Both the position numbers and the translations under genes were made by a program. Shown here in pieces: positions 34,731 through 42,565 of a stretch of 64,000 nt of DNA; position 1 is the stretch's first letter; each line of letters begins with the position of its first letter. The notes below the pieces were generated by a model. The model was given only the letters and a program-made list of their open reading frames with translations. It made no database searches and was not told where the DNA came from. The DNA lies in assembly GCF_000473205.1 (NCBI RefSeq), contig NZ_KI421507.1:1776482-1840481 (forward strand). Reading direction: 5' to 3'. Origin of the DNA: Pseudophaeobacter arcticus DSM 23566 (lineage in GTDB: Bacteria > Pseudomonadota > Alphaproteobacteria > Rhodobacterales > Rhodobacteraceae).

Positions 34731-36880
34731 GCGACGACATAGCCCCCTCCCAAGAATGGTGGTCTGCAGAGCAGATTGCAGAGGCTTGCCTGCCCGGCCT
34801 TCCTGGGACGGCCCGAGGGGTAAACATCTTTGCTATGCGCGAAGGTTGGCGCGGTGCGCCAGGCGCGATTATGCGCAAGCCTGGGCGCGGCGGCGGTCTG
34901 TTCTATCACTGGTCCGTGCTGCCGTTTAACGCCCGTTTAAAGCTGATTGAACAGGACGCTGTGTCCCAAGCGGAGCACCCCGAAGCAAACCGCGACCGTA
35001 GCCAGGTCTGGGCAGGCTATGAGCAGCTCAATCAAAAATCCAAAGACGCCGCTGCAGAACGCCTGGACGCCCTCAACAAAGTTGAGCTGTTACATCTCAG
35101 CGGTGCGACCCATGTCGTGGCAGTTGAAGTGATCGCCAAGGAAAAAGACGTCAGTCCCCGCACTGTCTATAACTGGTTGGCCATGGTTGAGGGTATCGCG
35201 GATGTGGACCGCCTGGCCTATCTGGCACCCCGCGTGCCCAAAAAACGCACTGCGCCGGAGGACCGTGCGAAGTACCTCCCCTTTATGAATTGGCTTCAAA
35301 GCGCCTTTCTGCGCTTGGAACAGCCTACATTTGCGCAGAGCTATCGCGCCGCCACTCGAGAGGCCGGTCGGCAGGGCTGGGACTACCCCATCCTGAAGAC
35401 CGCCAAACGCTGGGTGGACGCTGAGGTGCCACGCACTACACAGGTGTTCAAGCGCCAGGGTATGAATGGCCTCATGCGCTGTTTCCCAGCGCAAATCCGC
35501 GACCGGTCCTCCCTATCGGCCCTGGAAGCGGTCAATGCCGATTGTCACAAGATCGATGTCTTTGTGAAGTGGCCTGATGGCACGGTAAATCGCCCTCAGA
35601 TCGTGGTGTTCCAGGACCTTTACTCAAACAAGTTCTTGTCCTGGCGGGTGGATCACGACCCCAACAAGGTCATGGTTATGGCCGCCTTTGGCGAGATGGT
35701 GGACAAGTGGGGCATTCCAAAACGCTGCCTATTTGATAATGGCCATGAGTTTGCCAACAAGTGGATGACCGCCGGAGCCCCTACCCGCTTTCGATTTAAA
35801 GTCCGTGAGACTGACCCAGTTGGCGTGCTGCCGCTCCTGGGCATCAAGATGCATTGGGCCACTCCTGCCCACGGACAGGCAAAGCCTATCGAGCGGGGCT
35901 TTCGTGATGTTGCCAGCGACGTGGCAAAGGATCCGCGCTTTGCCGGTGCTTACGTTGGCAACCGACCCGGCGCAAAACCAGAGAACTACGGCAGTCGTGC
36001 CATCCCGCTGGAAGAGTTTCTTGAGGTTCTGGAAGAGGGCTTTGAAGAGCACAATGCGCGCCCTGGGCGGCGGTCTGACACTGCAAACGGGCGATCCTTT
36101 GATGAGACATTTGCGGAGAGCTACGCCAAAACCACGCGCCCAAGGGCAACAGAAGAACAGCGTAATCTCTGGCTCATGGGGCAAGACACCAAGAAGCTGC
36201 ACAAACAGAACGGCAGCCTCACCTTCCACAAGAACATCTATCACTGCGCCTGGATGAGCCAGGAGGCCAACAAGAATGTAGTTGTCCGCTTTGACCCTGA
36301 GGATCTGCACAGCGGCGTCCATATCTATGAGCCCACAGGCGAATACATGGGCTTTGCTGAATGTCAGCAGAAAATCGGTTTCTTCAGCCATGAAGATGCC
36401 AGGGCTACAGCCAAGAAAAAGCGCGCAATCGTCAAAGCTGAAAAGAAACTCGCAGAGCTGCACGCACCGTTTTCTCCGGACCAGCTTGCAGACGATCTGC
36501 GACAGACCCGCGCACAAACCAAAGTGACCCCCTTGGTAGAGGCCAAAGTCGTGTCACCAGTGTTTGCCAATCGCGTGTCCGCCTCAAACTTCCGGGACCA
36601 CAACTCCCCTGCAGCCGAGGCCGCACAGGACGCCCTCATTTTTGAGATGAGCACGGCCAAACAGAGACGCAAACCCAAAGCAGCACCAACAGAGACGTTC
36701 GCAGTGGCGAAAGATCCGGATGCGCGGTTCCACCAGGCATTGGAAATCCAGGAACGGCAAAACGCAGGCGATCCGGTGGGCGAGCGGGAGGCGAGTTGGC
36801 TGGACGGGTATCAGACCCACCCGGAATTTGAGGCTCGCATTGAGCTTCACAAGAGCTTCGGCAGCAACGACGCCGGATAG
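34727..36880 (+). CDS. Mu-like phage transposase, MuA family
   Basis: 717 residues. The N-terminal Mu-type winged helix (WWSAEQIAEACLPGLPGTARGVNIFAMREGWRG) is at 11-43. The catalytic core carries a DDE triad at Asp272 (VNADCHKIDVF), Asp337 (LFDNGHEFAN) and Glu389 (KPIERGF), spaced almost as in MuA (269/336/392). The C-terminus is basic and helical, the place of MuB interaction and branch binding. It would catalyse integration and replicative transposition. It overlaps the ParB-like gene by four bases and precedes the MuB-like gene. Confidence 0.95.
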   Translation: MSDDIAPSQEWWSAEQIAEACLPGLPGTARGVNIFAMREGWRGAPGAIMRKPGRGGGLFYHWSVLPFNARLKLIEQDAVSQAEHPEANRDRSQVWAGYEQLNQKSKDAAAERLDALNKVELLHLSGATHVVAVEVIAKEKDVSPRTVYNWLAMVEGIADVDRLAYLAPRVPKKRTAPEDRAKYLPFMNWLQSAFLRLEQPTFAQSYRAATREAGRQGWDYPILKTAKRWVDAEVPRTTQVFKRQGMNGLMRCFPAQIRDRSSLSALEAVNADCHKIDVFVKWPDGTVNRPQIVVFQDLYSNKFLSWRVDHDPNKVMVMAAFGEMVDKWGIPKRCLFDNGHEFANKWMTAGAPTRFRFKVRETDPVGVLPLLGIKMHWATPAHGQAKPIERGFRDVASDVAKDPRFAGAYVGNRPGAKPENYGSRAIPLEEFLEVLEEGFEEHNARPGRRSDTANGRSFDETFAESYAKTTRPRATEEQRNLWLMGQDTKKLHKQNGSLTFHKNIYHCAWMSQEANKNVVVRFDPEDLHSGVHIYEPTGEYMGFAECQQKIGFFSHEDARATAKKKRAIVKAEKKLAELHAPFSPDQLADDLRQTRAQTKVTPLVEAKVVSPVFANRVSASNFRDHNSPAAEAAQDALIFEMSTAKQRRKPKAAPTETFAVAKDPDARFHQALEIQERQNAGDPVGEREASWLDGYQTHPEFEARIELHKSFGSNDAG

Positions 36881-36952
36881 ATAATCAAAAAGAAGAAGCC
36901 GTCGCCTGGCTTGGACCCCGTGGCGACGGCAACCGATGGAATAGGAGCGAGC

Positions 36953-37696
36953 ATGTCACAGCAGATGGAAATCGGCAACAGCGTCCAACCCCTGACCAAT
37001 GTGGCGGCGATGGCCACTTTGGTGAAGGAGTTGCAGGGCCGGACCTTTGGAATGCCAGGTCTTGGGGTGTTTTATGGCTATCCCGGCTATGGCAAGACCT
37101 TCGGCGCGATTTACTGCGCCACCACTTTTGACGTCATTCACATCTCCATGCAGGGGGATTGGACCAAGAAGACCTTCCTGGAACGTCTCTTGATGGAGCT
37201 CGGTGTGCCACCAAAGCGCACTATCCCGGATATGGTGTCGCAGGCCTGCGAAGAGCTGGCCATCGACGGGCGCACCTTGATTGTCGACGAGTCTGATTAT
37301 GCCTTCCGGCGCGGCATCATTGAGCTGATCCGCGATCTGCACGACGGCTCTGACACCCCCATTGTCATGATCGGCATGGAGGAGTTTCCACAGAAGCTCC
37401 AGAAGTACGAGCTGATCCATAGTCGCGTGATGTCCTGGGCGGCTGCTGAGCCTGCCATTCTGCGCGACGCCAAGCTTCTGGCCTCAGTCTACGCAGAAGG
37501 CGTGGAGATCAGCGAGGACCTATTGGACGCGATTATGGTCCGCAACACCGGCAATGTGCGCCGCATGGTGGTTGATATTGCTCAGGTGAAAAGCGAAGCC
37601 CTGGCACAGGGTGTCGATGCAATGTCGCTGGAGGATTGGGGCGGGCTACAGTTCCGCCGCAAGGATGCGCCGTCTCCACGCCGGGGGCTGAAGTAA
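36953..37696 (+). CDS. MuB-like target-selection AAA+ ATPase
   Basis: 247 residues. Walker A GYPGYGKTFG and Walker B RTLIVDESDYAF are intact, followed by sensor-like SDTPIVMIGMEEF and an arginine-rich helix (GNVRRMVVDIAQVK). MuB homologues coat target DNA, provide immunity and stimulate MuA. The ATG at 36953 is preceded by AGGAG. The stop (TAA) and the next start share a base (TAATG). Confidence 0.92.
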   Translation: MSQQMEIGNSVQPLTNVAAMATLVKELQGRTFGMPGLGVFYGYPGYGKTFGAIYCATTFDVIHISMQGDWTKKTFLERLLMELGVPPKRTIPDMVSQACEELAIDGRTLIVDESDYAFRRGIIELIRDLHDGSDTPIVMIGMEEFPQKLQKYELIHSRVMSWAAAEPAILRDAKLLASVYAEGVEISEDLLDAIMVRNTGNVRRMVVDIAQVKSEALAQGVDAMSLEDWGGLQFRRKDAPSPRRGLK

Positions 37697-38496
37697 TGCC
37701 CCTTTTGCCGCGCACACCTCGCGATCCATCGGAACAGAAGATCCTGGAGTATATCTGCGCCCAAGACCGCTTCACCTACTCAGATGTGGCTGAGCATTGC
37801 GACACAAGCAGCTGGGCGCGTAGGGTTTTCCTGAAGGAGCTGCAACGCCAGGGAATGGTAAAGCCCTGCGCGCGTGAAGGTAAAGTCCAGTATTTTTCGG
37901 TTGTTCGAGGCAATGGCCAACCACCTCAGTCGCTCATTGAGCTTCCCCCGATCCAACCCAATGGCACAGAAGAAAAAGCCATTTGGGCCTATATCCACGG
38001 TCACGCCTACTTCACTTTTGAGGACATAGCTCGGGTCTGCACTGTCGGAGCCATCCGCACCCGGTTTATGGGACGGCTGCGTAAACATGGCATCATTCGT
38101 GAATGGAGCCGCAGCCAGGGCAAGATCTTCTACACGGCAAAACAGCCTGAAGACCTCAGGGACCAGGCCAAGGCCGAGCGTGCATCGGATGAAGGCGCGA
38201 TCTGGACCGCCATTCGCCATCAAAAGAAGTTCCGCCCCGTTGATCTCTTTGCAGCTCTTTCCCCCGCCCGCCCTGACATCACCCAGGGTGACATCCTGAA
38301 CTACTGCCGGATTTTGAGAACCTCCGGATATCTGCGCGCAAGTGCCCGCACCCGAAGCCGCAAGATGGGCCCGGATACTTCCCTTATTCTCACCCGAAAC
38401 ACCGGCCCCTTGCCGCCTCAGCAAAAGCGCATGACCGTCGTCATCGACAGCAATAAGGACAAGATCATCTACGCCTCCGGAGGTCGCCTTCAATGA
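37696..38496 (+). CDS. Phage protein with repeated winged-helix-like segments
   Basis: 266 residues. Three similar segments of about 75 residues can be traced: ILEYICAQDRFTYSDVAEHC..., IWAYIHGHAYFTFEDIARVC... and IWTAIRHQKKFRPVDLFAAL.... Each looks like a winged helix with a following RxFLKxLQRQGM/GRLRKHGI arm. The likely activity is DNA binding; the role is unknown. It is coupled to muB upstream and overlaps the next gene by four bases. Confidence 0.7.
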   Translation: MPLLPRTPRDPSEQKILEYICAQDRFTYSDVAEHCDTSSWARRVFLKELQRQGMVKPCAREGKVQYFSVVRGNGQPPQSLIELPPIQPNGTEEKAIWAYIHGHAYFTFEDIARVCTVGAIRTRFMGRLRKHGIIREWSRSQGKIFYTAKQPEDLRDQAKAERASDEGAIWTAIRHQKKFRPVDLFAALSPARPDITQGDILNYCRILRTSGYLRASARTRSRKMGPDTSLILTRNTGPLPPQQKRMTVVIDSNKDKIIYASGGRLQ

Positions 38497-38870
38497 GCAG
38501 CGATAGAGAAGTCATTGCCCTGGACGCCTGGGGCGACACTCTGCCCGACTGGATCACCGTGCTGGTGCAGGAATGCGACCGGTCTTCGCAGAACGCTGTT
38601 GCGGCGAAGATCGCCTTCAGCCCGGCCGTGGTCAGTCAAGCCATCCGCAACCGCTACAGCGGGAACATGCGCAGCATTGAAAGCCGGGTGCGGGAGGTCT
38701 TCATGAGTGCCCCGGTGCTCTGCCCCGCTCTAAAAACCAGGATCGAGAGTGCTGTCTGCCTGCAATATCGCCGCCGCGCTGAGACCTGGACCCATGGCAG
38801 TCCCTTCCGCGTCAAGATGATCCGCGCCTGCCGGGCCTGCCCCAAGTTCAACAAGAGTGATGAAGAATGA
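38493..38870 (+). CDS. Phage helix-turn-helix protein
   Basis: 125 residues. QNAVAAKIAFSPAVVSQAIRNRYSGNMRSIESRVREVF is a helix-turn-helix, and the C-terminus has a CPALKTRIESAVCLQYRRR...CRACPKF cysteine cluster that could bind zinc. Similar genes are common beside muB in alphaproteobacterial Mu-like phages. ATGA overlaps link it to both neighbours. Confidence 0.7.
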   Translation: MSSDREVIALDAWGDTLPDWITVLVQECDRSSQNAVAAKIAFSPAVVSQAIRNRYSGNMRSIESRVREVFMSAPVLCPALKTRIESAVCLQYRRRAETWTHGSPFRVKMIRACRACPKFNKSDEE

Positions 38871-38950
38871 AACCAGATCTTTCGCTCAAAACCAAGTTTG
38901 CCATCTGGCTCCGCAGACTAGCCGACCGGCTGGATCCCACCGGAGCCTGA
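38867..38950 (+). CDS. 27-residue phage peptide
   Basis: ATG overlaps the previous stop (ATGA). The peptide MKPDLSLKTKFAIWLRRLAD is followed by RLDPTGA and is amphipathic and basic. The tight coupling argues that it is translated; the function is unknown. Confidence 0.45.
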   Translation: MKPDLSLKTKFAIWLRRLADRLDPTGA

Positions 38951-39009
38951 CACCCCAGCGCCATTGAGCGCACAACCAACTACCAACTACCAACTAAAGG
39001 AAACACCCC

Positions 39010-39297
39010 ATGTCAAAGAAGATCACCAAACAGGACCTGATCCGAAGCATTGCAGAAGAGCTGGGTCAGACCCAGGAAGCCGTTGGCGCAACAATCGAAG
39101 CCCTCATTGGTCAGATCACCAATGCCGCAATGGCCAGCCAGGAGGTCAGCTTGCATGGCTTTGGCACTTTCAAGCGGTCTGAACGCGCAGCGCGGGCCGG
39201 GCGCAACCCCGCAACAGGTGTCTCCATCCAGATCGAGGCGTCTTCGTCTCTTGGCTTCAAGCCTGCCAAGGCCGTGAAAGACAAGCTGAACTCCTGA
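39010..39297 (+). CDS. HU/IHF-family DNA-binding protein (phage-encoded)
   Basis: 95 residues with the complete HU fold: KKITKQDLIRSIAEELGQTQEAVGATIEALIGQITNAAMASQEVSLHGFGTFKRSERAARAGRNPATG. The GRNPATG arm and the C-terminal FKPAKAVKDKL are intact. Phage copies of HU help assemble the transpososome, as host HU/IHF does for Mu. A 12-bp-stem hairpin without T run follows at 39335-39356. Confidence 0.95.
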   Translation: MSKKITKQDLIRSIAEELGQTQEAVGATIEALIGQITNAAMASQEVSLHGFGTFKRSERAARAGRNPATGVSIQIEASSSLGFKPAKAVKDKLNS

Positions 39298-39392
39298 CCC
39301 AAGCGAAACCCGTTCGGCCTAGCCGGACGTGGTCACCAGGGCGCGGCGGCCCTGGTCTGATGAGCAGCCAATCCACTGGAAAGGACACAGAC

Positions 39393-39554
39393 ATGGCACC
39401 ATTCATTCTCGGGGCAGTCCTCTTAGTTGTCGGCGCTGTTCTGACCGCTGCCGAGGCACGGGCCTGCGCCTATGAGCGCAAAAACATCGGCCCAATCCTT
39501 GCCCTTGTCGGCGTCGGTTTCCTGGTCGGCGCTGGTATCGACACTCTTTTCTAA
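39393..39554 (+). CDS. Small two-helix membrane protein of the phage
   Basis: 53 residues with two hydrophobic helices (FILGAVLLVVGAVLTAAEA and ILALVGVGFLVGAGI). AAGGACA before the ATG supports this start over the longer open frame. The function is unknown; its position in the early region argues against a holin. Confidence 0.6.
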   Translation: MAPFILGAVLLVVGAVLTAAEARACAYERKNIGPILALVGVGFLVGAGIDTLF

Positions 39555-39591
39555 AGCTTCCTCCCTCCCCCAATTTTGAAAGAAACCACCC

Positions 39592-40269
39592 ATGACCAAC
39601 GCCCAGAATCCGACTCCTGAAACGGCATTCATGCCCGCCAAGATCCCCGATGGGATTGTCGTAGTAGACGGCAAGAATTACCGTACCAACGCCAAAGGGT
39701 CTCTAGTGCCCGTTGAGCTGGTCAAAGCGCAAGACGCGCTCCAGGACGAAACCGTCCGCAAGATGATTGGCCATGGGAAGGCCTTGAGCGAGCAGATTGC
39801 CCGGTTCAAAGCCCATACCTTCAACGATATCGGCGCGTTTGAGGCACTACTAGCCCAGCAATACGAGGCCAAAATCGGTGGCAAGAAAGGCAACAAAACC
39901 CTGTTCAGCTATGACGGGTTGTACAAGGTCCAGGTGCAGATCGCTGAGGCCTTTGACTTTGGTCCCGAATTGCAGATCGCCAAAGAGCTGGTTGACGAGT
40001 GCCTGAACGAATGGGCAGCAGATTCCGGCCCAGAGCTGCGCGCCATCGTCACCAAAGCGTTCAACACCGACAAAGAAGGCCAGATCAACCGCTCTGAAAT
40101 CTTCATGCTGCTGAACCTGGACATCTCTGATGAGCGCTGGAAACGGGCGATGCAGGCAATCCGCGACGCCATGCGCGTGGTCGGCTCCAAAACCTATGTT
40201 CGGTTTTATGAGCGCCCCTCCCAGACCGCAGCCTGGGAAGCCATCACCATTGATCTTTCAAAGGCATAG
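39592..40269 (+). CDS. DUF3164 family phage protein
   Basis: 225 residues matching the DUF3164 proteins found in the early regions of Mu-like phages: VVVDGKNYRTNAKGSLVPVELVKAQDALQDE near the N-terminus and the C-terminal SDERWKRAMQAIRDAMRVVGSKTYVRFYER. The role is unknown. ATG preceded by AAAGAAACC. Confidence 0.88.
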   Translation: MTNAQNPTPETAFMPAKIPDGIVVVDGKNYRTNAKGSLVPVELVKAQDALQDETVRKMIGHGKALSEQIARFKAHTFNDIGAFEALLAQQYEAKIGGKKGNKTLFSYDGLYKVQVQIAEAFDFGPELQIAKELVDECLNEWAADSGPELRAIVTKAFNTDKEGQINRSEIFMLLNLDISDERWKRAMQAIRDAMRVVGSKTYVRFYERPSQTAAWEAITIDLSKA

Positions 40270-40281
40270 GAGGCGGTCGTC

Positions 40282-40539
40282 ATGGCAATGTCAGAAGACG
40301 AGATCCGCGAGGCAATGCGGAAGAGCTTCAGCGCTTACACCACCAAGATGCGGCGGGCCTCCCTAGTGCTGGGCAGCAACTTGTCAGTGCTCAAGGGTGA
40401 AGCAAATCTGGCAAAGCTCGAGGGCGGTGCCTTTGGGCGGATTGCCCGCGAGGAAATGAGCGCCGCAGATCAACGCATGACAGCGGATGCGGCGACCTTC
40501 CACCCAACCGTCCCCTTTATCAACGAGGTGTCCGGATGA
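40282..40539 (+). CDS. Hypothetical phage protein
   Basis: 85 residues, mostly helical, polar, no recognised domain. GGAGGCGG precedes the ATG and the stop overlaps the gp16-like start (ATGA), so it is clearly part of the operon. Confidence 0.65.
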   Translation: MAMSEDEIREAMRKSFSAYTTKMRRASLVLGSNLSVLKGEANLAKLEGGAFGRIAREEMSAADQRMTADAATFHPTVPFINEVSG

Positions 40540-40988
40540 GCCGCGCCCTGCAACGCAAGATCCACGTGGGCTGTAAGGAGCTAGGCCTGGACAGCGACGC
40601 CCGCAAAGCGCTGCAGCTTGTCGTCACCGGTAAGGCTTCCATGACGGACATGAGTGAGGCAGACTTAAACGCTGTTTTAAAGCGCCTTAAACAGGACGGT
40701 TTCAAAGCCAGCTCGAGCGGGAAGAAACACGCCAAAGCCTCCCGGCCTGATCTGCGCCTGGTCCATGTTCTGTGGCGCAAGCTTGGCGAGGCTGGTGAAC
40801 TGCGCGACACCAGCCGCGCGGGTCTGAACAAATTCATCCGCGCCCGGTTTGAAAACGCTTGGAGCAACGTGCCCGCAGACGTGGACATGATGCGGGATTA
40901 CCAAGAGATCGACCAGGTCATTCAAGCTCTCAAGAATTGGGGCCAGCGCTCCGGCATCGACTTTGACTGGTCGGATCATCGCAGATGA
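40536..40988 (+). CDS. Mu gp16-like (DUF1018) regulatory protein
   Basis: 150 residues of the gp16 family: LQRKIHVGCKELGLDSDARKALQLVVTGKASMTDMSEADLNAVLKRLKQDGF, then a C-terminal domain with RLVHVLWRKLGEAGELRDTSRAGLNKFIRARF. The family is a constant member of Mu-like early/middle regions and thought to be regulatory. It lies between overlapping neighbours on both sides. Confidence 0.88.
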   Translation: MSRALQRKIHVGCKELGLDSDARKALQLVVTGKASMTDMSEADLNAVLKRLKQDGFKASSSGKKHAKASRPDLRLVHVLWRKLGEAGELRDTSRAGLNKFIRARFENAWSNVPADVDMMRDYQEIDQVIQALKNWGQRSGIDFDWSDHRR

Positions 40989-41380
40989 GTGGTGAGTTCA
41001 AACCATATCTCCCAGGCGTTCTGGCGCTGATCGCTGATAACATCAGCGTTGAGCTCGCCGTGCGCCTTGCCAAACAGCGTGGCGGGCGCGAAGTCTATAT
41101 TGCCAAGAACCCTGCCCCCGGCAGCTCTATTTCCAAAATTGTGGGGCAAGCCAATGCACAAAAGCTCTACAAGCTGCTGGGCAGTGGCAAGATGCTGGTG
41201 CCTGCCGGAAACATCAGCGGTCAAACCGGACGTCGCCAGCGGATCGCCATGCTTCTGGACCAGGGCCTGAGCCATTCGCGCATTGCCGCCGAAGTGGACG
41301 TCCACATCCGGACAGTGGAACGCGTATCCGCCGAGCTGCGCTCTCCTACGGAACAGCGGCAATCCGATCTGTTCCTCTAA
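40985..41380 (+). CDS. Mor-like transcription activator (first copy)
   Basis: 131 residues. YLPGVLALIADNISVELAVRLAKQRGGREVYIAK matches the dimerisation region of Mor, and RIAMLLDQGLSHSRIAAEVDVHIRTVERVSAEL is the helix-turn-helix. In Mu, Mor activates the middle promoter that drives C. It ends the long rightward early operon (start overlaps gp16-like gene by four bases). A 345-base non-coding gap follows. Confidence 0.8.
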   Translation: MSGEFKPYLPGVLALIADNISVELAVRLAKQRGGREVYIAKNPAPGSSISKIVGQANAQKLYKLLGSGKMLVPAGNISGQTGRRQRIAMLLDQGLSHSRIAAEVDVHIRTVERVSAELRSPTEQRQSDLFL

Positions 41381-41725
41381 ACCCTGATCGACGAACTGGT
41401 GACAGGCAGCAAAAACACTCCTCACCTGGAACCTCATTGTTCATTTTTTTGGCTGAATTTTGCCCAATCCGCCCTCTTCACCCCCGCTGGGTGAAAATCG
41501 CAGGGAGGGAGTGCTCTGAGGATCGCCGTTAAATACCACTTAAACGGGGTACAGACGCGCTTGTGGAAATTTCCGACCCGGAGTAGCATTCAGGCGAAAA
41601 CTGCGCTCAGCGGCCCGCAAATTGAGCCACACAGATCTCCCAAAAAAATCAATTGATGCGTTTTGGACGACCTCCCGACACGTGACAGGGAGTTATCTGC
41701 CGACTGATGTCGGCATCACAGTCAC
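41381..41725. other. Spacer between the two Mor/C-like genes, probable middle promoter region
   Basis: No gene seen. The stretch just before 41726 contains inverted pieces such as GCCGACTGATGTCGGC (41698-41713), suitable as an activator site. By analogy with Mu this is where a Mor-dependent promoter would lie; no promoter can be pinned down by eye. Confidence 0.35.
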
Positions 41726-42139
41726 ATGACAGATACACAAACAAACCTCCTCACCTGTGACGAAATGATCGATCTCGGGATGAACGTCTCAGAAATGCTG
41801 GAAGACCTGGAAGACCACCTCGGTCCGGAGGCCGTCTGGAAACTGACAAGCCTCTATGGCGGTGTTGAGGCCCACATCCCTCACCCACATAAGAAGGCGC
41901 AGTCACTTACAGCCCAGCAACTTGGTGACCCAATCACAGATTGGATCTACAAAACCTATGGCGCAGGCCGGATCAAAATCCCGATGGGGCCACATACAAG
42001 CCGGGCAGTGAAAATGGCAGCGTTCCGTGTGGCCCTGCTCAGCGGTCAATCGCAACGGATCATCGCTCAGTCTCTCGGATGCAGCATTCGCACCGTGGAG
42101 CGCGCAAAGCGCGAACTGGTCGACGCTGGGTTTCTGTAA
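41726..42139 (+). CDS. Mor/C-like transcription activator (second copy)
   Basis: 137 residues. It has the same plan as the preceding Mor-like protein: a dimerisation part (WKLTSLYGGVEAHIPH), a second GAGRIKIPMGP strand and a helix-turn-helix, AFRVALLSGQSQRIIAQSLGCSIRTVERAKREL. In Mu the C protein turns on late genes. Here no late gene follows; a hairpin and 400 bases of non-coding DNA lead to a defence-type gene. Confidence 0.8.
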   Translation: MTDTQTNLLTCDEMIDLGMNVSEMLEDLEDHLGPEAVWKLTSLYGGVEAHIPHPHKKAQSLTAQQLGDPITDWIYKTYGAGRIKIPMGPHTSRAVKMAAFRVALLSGQSQRIIAQSLGCSIRTVERAKRELVDAGFL

Positions 42140-42153
42140 AGAGCTTCGGGCTT

Positions 42154-42173
42154 AGGGACCTCTGCGGTCCCTT
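42154..42173 (+). terminator. Hairpin after the C-like gene
   Basis: AGGGACC, loop TCTGC, GGTCCCT, followed by TAAAT. Short stem and weak T tract. Confidence 0.5.
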
Positions 42174-42565
42174 AAATCGCCCGGTGGGTGGGCGTCAGCA
42201 ATCCTGGTCCCTTCTGTGCACTTACCGCGATCCCCATTCGCCAACGGCGGTATCCGTGGGACAATCTGACCCCGCACAAATCTGGGGTTTGCCAGTCTAA
42301 GAAGTTCCAGCCTACCTCTAGCGCAGGTCCTCTAACCTTTAAGCCAAACTGTGCATGAGCAACGTTACTCGCCCATCACTGACACAAACGGCCCAGAACC
42401 GACCTTGGGCCAGCTGATCAAATGCTGCGGTCGCAGCCCGCACAGCAGACATCTGTGCCAATTGGGTATTTTGTGACTTGTGCTCCAATTTCGGGAAGTC
42501 GACTTCACCTACAACTAATGTGTTGAACTTCCGGGTAGTTCGCCTCATCGTTCGTCCAAGAAGAT
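42174..42565. other. Non-coding junction between phage region and defence genes
   Basis: No supported gene. The segment around 42420 (ATGCTGCGGTCGCAGCCCGC) is repeated at 49272-49291, marking it as decayed repetitive DNA rather than phage late sequence. The phage right end was not identified here. Confidence 0.4.

Noticed and set aside
42339..42548. 69-codon minus-strand frame upstream of the DUF262-AlbA gene
   Set aside because: It runs through a motif repeated at 49272 in non-coding DNA and shows no family resemblance, so it is more likely a chance frame.
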